Assembly (NCBI GenBank): GCA_021292105.1
Contig: CM037861.1
Span: forward strand, 43,710,310-43,774,309
DNA length: 64,000 nt
Direction: 5' to 3'
Source of the DNA: Anadara kagoshimensis
Lineage: Eukaryota > Mollusca > Bivalvia > Arcoida > Arcidae
Shown here: in pieces, positions 58,302 through 64,000 of the stretch
Position numbering within the stretch: position 1 is the stretch's first letter
Layout of the letters: every line of letters starts with the position of its first letter
Notes under the pieces: generated by a model
Databases searched by the model: none
The model's input: only the letters and a program-made list of their open reading frames with translations
What the model was told of the DNA's origin: nothing
Position numbers and translations under genes: made by a program

Positions 58302-58437
58302 ATGGAAATCCGGGAAGACAAAATAATCCAGGATTGGCAATACATTTTTTGTTGTATGGTCTGGTTCATTTTATGTTCTTGGTTGCCATGGCGATTACCA
58401 AAGCTATTAATTGCTCTTTTTGATTTAAGTAAGCATA
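58302..58437 (+). CDS. Possible exon of an unknown membrane protein
   Basis: Reads MEIREDKIIQDWQYIFCCMV then a Trp-rich hydrophobic stretch WFILCSWLPWRLPKLLIALF, ending near a usable donor TTTAA|gtaagc about 58432. Reading continues past that into antisense retrotransposon debris, which suggests that the real exon, if any, ends near the donor. No family recognised and no partner exons found. Confidence 0.2.
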
Positions 58438-58522
58438 CAGTAAGTTGTTTAAAACCGAGTATTGTTCAGCCAATTTTAATTTATGTCTCACCTCGCATCA
58501 CCTATCCTCTTCGTGCTCACTG

Positions 58523-58830
58523 TCACATAAGGTCCAGGTACACCATCTCAATCAATGTCTGTTCTTTGATCACTACTATCCCTGCTGACACCCAACTGCG
58601 CCAGGCCAGTTGTGATACTTCTTGATCAGTAGTCTTCCTCCATGTTGTCTTTGGTCGGCCAACTTTTCTCTTTTCTTCTGGCTGCCAAGTCAATGCTGTT
58701 GTACATATTCTGGTGTTGTCCATTCTTAGCATATGACTGATCCATTGCCATTTCCTGTGTGCTATAGCTATCCCTTAATTTTGATATTCTAGTTTTTTCA
58801 ATGCAGATCTTCATTTTACTAGTATGTCTG
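58523..58830 (-). pseudogene. LINE C-terminal fossil
   Basis: Minus-strand reading HRKWQWISHMLRMDNTRI followed by TTALTWQPEEKRKVGRPKTT and WRKTTDQEV. This is the same C-terminal block as in the LINE at 51.2-54.7 kb, from a related but different family. The domain in front of it is missing and the upstream frame has a stop, so it is a 3' remnant, as left by 5'-truncated LINE insertions. Confidence 0.8.
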
Positions 58831-59397
58831 GGACATGTTTATTTGTAGACTCGTGTGACAAGTTTTTAATAAAATATAGTACATGTATTAAAACTGATAA
58901 TACTAAATTTTTGAATACTTTATTCCCTGTCATTCTAAAGTTTGATTTTACATGCGGTGGGTGAAGCTAGCTAAACAGGAGTTGTTTTCTCTTTCGTAGC
59001 ACCTGGCTTCACTTTCCTGGTGGAACAATGTGTTTAACTTCATTTACCATTTTTCAAAATTTTTGCTTTCATTTTGGAATTATTTGGGCATGTTTGTTTT
59101 TGATTTTCAAAAAATGCACATGGCAATAGTAATTTTATTTGAACTAATTTTTAGTTTGTATTGCTATGCAACATTTGTAGGACAGGAATGCTAAAAAAGT
59201 TTTAATTTTTGAATACAGATTTTCTACATGTAAGTAAATTTGGTTAATTTTTGTAAAATAGTATTGGTGTCATTTTTCACAAGTGTGTTTAGCGAGTATG
59301 ACCATTGTTGAGGTACGTAACATAGGAACCAGACTTGCGGTAATGTTCACAAGGGGTGAATTTTTAAGACTATTTTCAATTCACCATGGGAATTTAA

Positions 59398-59684
59398 CAG
59401 TGGCGTAGCTAAAGACAAATGATCGTGCATGCTTAACGTGTGAGGGGACAAAGTCCCCAAAGTGCTAGGGAGGGGGGGGGGTGTCCGGATTTTTTTTTTT
59501 TTTTTGAGGAAGTCACGAATACCTCAAAATATACTTCATAATAATTATGTTGTAATAAATTGCGTATTGTAAGTTCAAATCATGACAGTCATGTCAAACT
59601 TTTTGAATATTTTGAATATATTTTTTAATAATCAAGGATTGTTCAAAACGACCGTCTAGTGCAAAACAGGTTACCGGTAAGTAA

Positions 59685-59720
<36 letters not shown>

Positions 59721-59804
59721 CAAATATTTCGAACACTGATGCAAACCAAAATTTTTAACCAAAAATTTATGTGCATGCAAGCATAAGAACCTGCTACGCC
59801 ACTG
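59398..59804. mobile_element. 407 bp TIR element with CAGTGGCGTAGC ends
   Basis: Left CAGTGGCGTAGCTAAAG, right CTGCTACGCCACTG, with GTGCATGC just inside both ends. The interior holds a T run (~59490-59505) and a 33-base A run (59686-59718). The ends are of hAT style; no clear target duplication. Confidence 0.75.
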
Positions 59805-60201
59805 GGAAAATAACCATATTTACAGTATTGTATGACCTTCGTTCAAAACCCGTTACCTGTCACAGTTAAACTGGTACCTTCTAGTATATAGTGGGGTCTA
59901 GCTGACTGAGTGGCTTAAAGCTTGTGTTTAGGGATCACACAGTGCCCCTCACTTAGTTGCAACCCCACTCGAGGCAGATCATAGTGTGAGAAATCTTGTT
60001 AGTTCACTAACAATATTTCCTGATAATTCCACAAAGCAAATCTGATCAAACTAATAATTGCTGCTGTGCAGGTTCTTTTCACATGCAACATATGCATAAT
60101 TTCAAAAAATGAATTGTTAATAACTGAATTATCCTATAGACAAAATAACGTCTGCAGACTGATGGACAGACAGACAGACAGACAGAAAATGTGATTCCAA
60201 C

Positions 60202-60402
60202 ACTGTAAACATATTTATTTTCGCGGTCGTTTGTTTTGCGCGAAAATTATTACAAAGCGAAAAATAGCCTATATACTGCTTATAATGTTATATAGCATAT
60301 TTCAAAAACGCAAAAATTTATCCAAGCGGATATGGCTAAATCTCCTATGCTGCTAAAATTGCTGCTAAAATAAATACACGCGAAATTAAATACATTTACA
60401 GT
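60202..60402. mobile_element. TIR element family F (ACTGTAAACATATTTA ends)
   Basis: Ends ACTGTAAACATATTTATTTT and TAAATACATTTACAGT. The interior is rich in TTCGCG and GCGAAA. Related copies: 24859-25033 (right end lost at the foldback insertion) and 28699-28899. More distant: 14980-15190 and 16255-16445. Confidence 0.75.
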
Positions 60403-61337
60403 ATAACATGTAAACCACCCATCATGGATTGATTGATAAATCCGTCTAGACGAGGTAATTGTAATGGTATGAGATTACCAAGTCCTCCAAATGATTAATT
60501 TGTCATATACCATTTTTTTAATTTAATCATAAAATACATTCAAAAAATGGTATAAATTGATAGAATGGAGTTTTAACGTGCCAGTCATGAATATTTCACT
60601 TATATTGAGACATTGCCATCTATAGGTGAAGTGGCAGAAAATTTTACGTTTGCAGTGCGCTAAGGGCAATGTGTAGGGAGGGTTCTATAACGTGCCTCGA
60701 ATGCGGTGACACGAGGCATCAGCTCTTAAGGTCTCTTCCAAAGGACTTTGTGGTTTTCATTTTTAAATGCCAAGTGATTAGCGAAAGAACAGTCACTCAA
60801 GTCTTGGTTGGTCCTGGTTGGGGCTCGATACACGACCTCCAACATACAAACAAACACTCTATCAACTGCCCCTAAACGAAACAATACAATTTTTGACTTT
60901 CAACATCCTTACCTCTAACCGGAAATATTTGTAATATGTGCCTAACAAGTTTCAACATTATCTGTCAAGAGTAATGTTCATTAAAATATGTTTTGGAGGG
61001 GGCATTAAACTCTGATAAATATAGCTCTTGTTGCCATTTTGAAAACAGGCACCATGACACCCACTCCATTTTACTCCTGTGAAGTTTGAAAAGAATAAGA
61101 CTGAGAAACGTCTAGACAAGAGTTGGAGAAAAAGAAAAATTGCAGCAAAACGACAATGTTGCCAAACATACATATTTCACATACTAGTATATCAAGATGT
61201 CTGCAGCTATAGGTATAGGTGAAGGAGCAGAAATTTTGACCTTTGCAGGGCAAGGTACAGGGAGGTTTCTTCAACATGCCACGACTATCATGACATAGGC
61301 ATTTATTTTAAAGGTATTTTTCACAGGACCTCGTTTG

Positions 61338-64000
61338 TTGGTGCACCTTTAAGTACCAGCAAATATCACTTGTGTAGGTGTGAGTACACTGTGAAGTACA
61401 GGAAAATCACATGTGGTGTAACACCATTAAGTACTAGAAATATCGCATGTGTAGGTGTAGTACAACATTAAGTACCAGCAAATACCATGTGTAGGTGTTA
61501 GTACACCATTAGTACCAGAAATATCCATGTGTAGGTGTAAGTACACCATTAAGTACCAGCAAATATCCCATGTGTAGGTGTAGTACACATTAAGTACCAG
61601 GAAATATCACATGTGTAGGTGTTAGTACACCATTAAGTACCAGAAATACCCATGTGTAGGTGTGTACACCGTTAAGTACCAGCAAATATCACGTGTAGGT
61701 GTTAGTACACCATTAAGTACATGTACCAGCAAATATCCAATGTGTAGGTGTTTGTACACCATTAAGTACCAGGAAATATCACATGTGTAGGTGTAAGTAC
61801 ACCGTTAAGTAACAGCAAAAATCACTTGTGTAGGTGTGAGACACTGTGAAGTACCAGAAAATATCACATGTGTAGGTGTTAGTACACCATTAAGTATCAG
61901 CAAATATCCTATGTGTAGGTGTTTGTACACCATTAAGTATCAGCAAATATCCCACGTGTAGGTGTTAGTACACCGCTAAGTACCAGCAAATATCCCATGT
62001 GTTGGTGTTAGTACACCATAAAGTATCAGCAAATATCCCATGTGTAGGTGTAAGTACACCGTTAAGTATCAGCAAATATCATATGTATAGGTGTTAGTAC
62101 ACCATTAAGTACCAGCAAATATCACATGTGTAGGTGTTAGTACACCATTAAGTACCAGCAAATATCACATGTGTAGGTGTTAGTACACCATTAAGTACCA
62201 GCAAATATCCCATGTGTAGGTGTTAGTACACCATTAAGTATCGGCAAATATCATATGTATAGGTGTTAGTACGCCATTAAGTACCAGCTAATAACCCATG
62301 TGTAGGTGTTAGTACACCATTAAGTATCAGCAAATATCCCATGTGTAGGTGTTTGTACACCATTAAGTATCAGCAAATATCCCATGTGTAGATGTTAGTA
62401 CACCGTTAAGTACCAGCAAATATCCCATGTGTAGGTGTTAGTACACCATTAAGTACCAGCAAATATCATGTGTAGGTGTTAGTACACTGTTAAGTTCAGC
62501 AAATATCACATGTGTAGGTGTTAGTACACCATTAAGTACCAGCAAATATCACATGTGTAGGTGTTAGTACACTGTTAAGTATCAGCAAATATCCCATGTG
62601 TAGGTGTTAGTACACCATTAAGTACGAGCAAATATCCCATGTGTAGGTGTAAGTACACCGTTAAGTATCAGCAAATATCCCATGTGTAGGTGTTAGTACA
62701 CCATTAAGTATCAGCAAATATCCCATGTTTAGGTGTTAGTACACCATTAAGTACCAGTAAATATCCCATGTGTAGGTGTTAGTACACCATTAAGTATCAG
62801 CAAATATCCCATGTGTAGGTGTTAGTACACCATTAAGTACCAGCAAATATCCATGTGTAGGTGTTTAGTACACAGTTAAGTATCGGCAAATATCCCATGT
62901 TAGGTGTTATTACCATTAAGTACCAGCAAATACCCATGTGTAGGTGTTAGTACACCATTAAGTACCAGCAAATATCCCATGTGTAGGTGTTAGTACACCA
63001 TTAAGTACCAGCAAATATCCCATGTGTAGGTGTTAGTACACATTAAGTATAAGCAAATATCCCATGTGTAGGTGTTAGTACACTGTTAAGTATCAGCAAA
63101 TATCCCATGTGTAGGTGTTAGTACACCATTAAGTACCAGCAAATATCCCATGTGTAGTGTTAGTACACCGTTAAGTATCAGCAAATATCATATGTATAGG
63201 TGTTATTACGCCATTAAGTACCAGCAAATATCCCATGTGTAGGTGTTAGTACACCATTAAGTACCAGCAAATACCACATGTGTGGGTTTAGTACACCATT
63301 AAGTACCAGCAAATATCACATGTGTAGGTGTTAGTACACCGTTAAGTATCAGCAAATATCCCATGTGTAGGTGTTAGTACACCATTAAGTACAGCAAATA
63401 TCCCATGTGTAGGTGTTAGTACACCATTAAGTATCAGCAAATATCATATGTATAGGTGTTAGTACACCATTAAGTACCAGCAAATATCCATGTGTAGGTG
63501 TTAGTACACCATTAAGTACCAGCAAATATCCATGTGTAGGTGTAGTACACCATTAAGTACCAGCAAATATCATGTGTAGGTGTTAGTACACCATTAAGTA
63601 CCAGAAATATCCATGTGTAGGTGTTAGTACATTAAGTACCAGCAAATACCACATGTGTGGGTGTTAGTACACCATTAAGTATCAGCAAATAGCCCATGTG
63701 TAGGTGTTAGTACACCATTAAGTATCAGCAAATATCACATGTGTAGGTGTTTGTACACCGTTAAGTATCGGCAAATATCATATGTATAGGTGTTATTACG
63801 CCATTAAGTACCAGCTAATAACCCATGTGTAGGTGTAAGTACACCATTAAGTACCAGTAAATACCAAATGTGTAGGTGTTAGTACACCATTAAGTACTAG
63901 TAAATATCCCATGTGTAGGTGTTAGTACACCATTAAGTATCGGCAAATATCATATGTATAGGTGTTAGTACACCATTAAGTACCAGCAAATATCCGATGT
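61338..64000 (+). repeat. 43 bp satellite, about 60 copies, cut by the right edge
   Basis: Unit GTGTTAGTACACCATTAAGT then ACCAGCAAATATCCCATGTG and TAG. ACC/ATC, CAT/CGT and CCC/CAC variants occur throughout. Many copies have one-base losses, grouped near 61400-61720, 62860-62940 and 63480-63660. A longer variant unit (with ATAGGTGTTATTACGCC) recurs at ~62240, 63185 and 63780, suggesting a higher-order repeat. Confidence 0.97.

Larger units (their letters stand above)
57600..61337. other. Interval between the two large tandem arrays
   Basis: Holds SINE B pieces, a family C copy, a TIR fragment, the possible exon at 58302, the LINE fossil, the CAGTGGCGTAGC element, an (AGAC)n run at ~60168-60185, family F and two SINE A pieces. 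58870-59390 shows nothing recognisable. Confidence 0.6.

Noticed and set aside
61338..64000. A CRISPR-like array
   Set aside because: There are no unique spacers; the whole unit repeats head to tail and the genome is eukaryotic.

Overview
The window reads as nuclear DNA of an animal, most likely a bivalve mollusc. It is AT-rich, gene-poor and intron-rich. The three recognisable genes are metazoan in sequence and exon layout. Most of the rest is short interspersed repeats: tRNA-derived SINEs, small terminal-inverted-repeat (TIR) elements, and tandem-repeat-cored elements of a style known from bivalve genomes. The phylum is inferred from repeat style and protein similarity recalled from memory; the species cannot be named.

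Layout. 1-12,037 holds only repeats. 12,038-20,463 (minus strand) is ECHS1, mitochondrial enoyl-CoA hydratase: six exons, with the last (about 40 codons) not found. 20,814-33,723 (plus strand) is a complete ten-exon WDR45B (WIPI3), an autophagy PROPPIN. The ECHS1 and WDR45B start codons lie about 350 bp apart, head to head, so they probably share a promoter. 33,724-48,520 is intergenic and repeat-filled, with an exact 13 x 45 bp array inside a TIR element and one orphan signal-peptide-like exon near 37,910. 48,521-49,674 (minus) carries the two coding exons of LDAF1 (promethin); a possible 5' untranslated exon lies 5.3 kb upstream near 54,984-55,110. Between them sit a 685 bp palindrome-packed TIR element and a nearly intact non-LTR retrotransposon with an 11 bp target-site duplication and one in-frame stop. 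55,140-57,590 is a 27 bp minisatellite. 57,600-61,330 is repeat debris. 61,338 to the right edge is a 43 bp satellite running out of the window.

The three genes serve separate housekeeping roles: fatty-acid beta-oxidation, autophagosome formation and lipid-droplet assembly. Nothing shows that they form one pathway. I found no CRISPR array, prokaryotic operon or defence system. The most unusual material is in the repeats: (i) three elements with a 145 bp tandem core, each unit carrying a composite nuclear-receptor-like motif, and a terminal hairpin whose stem covaries between two copies; (ii) a TIR element built almost wholly from GATATC/ATCGAT palindromes; (iii) two SINE families with different bodies but the same 3' tail; (iv) a triplicated exon end with a decoy splice donor in WDR45B.
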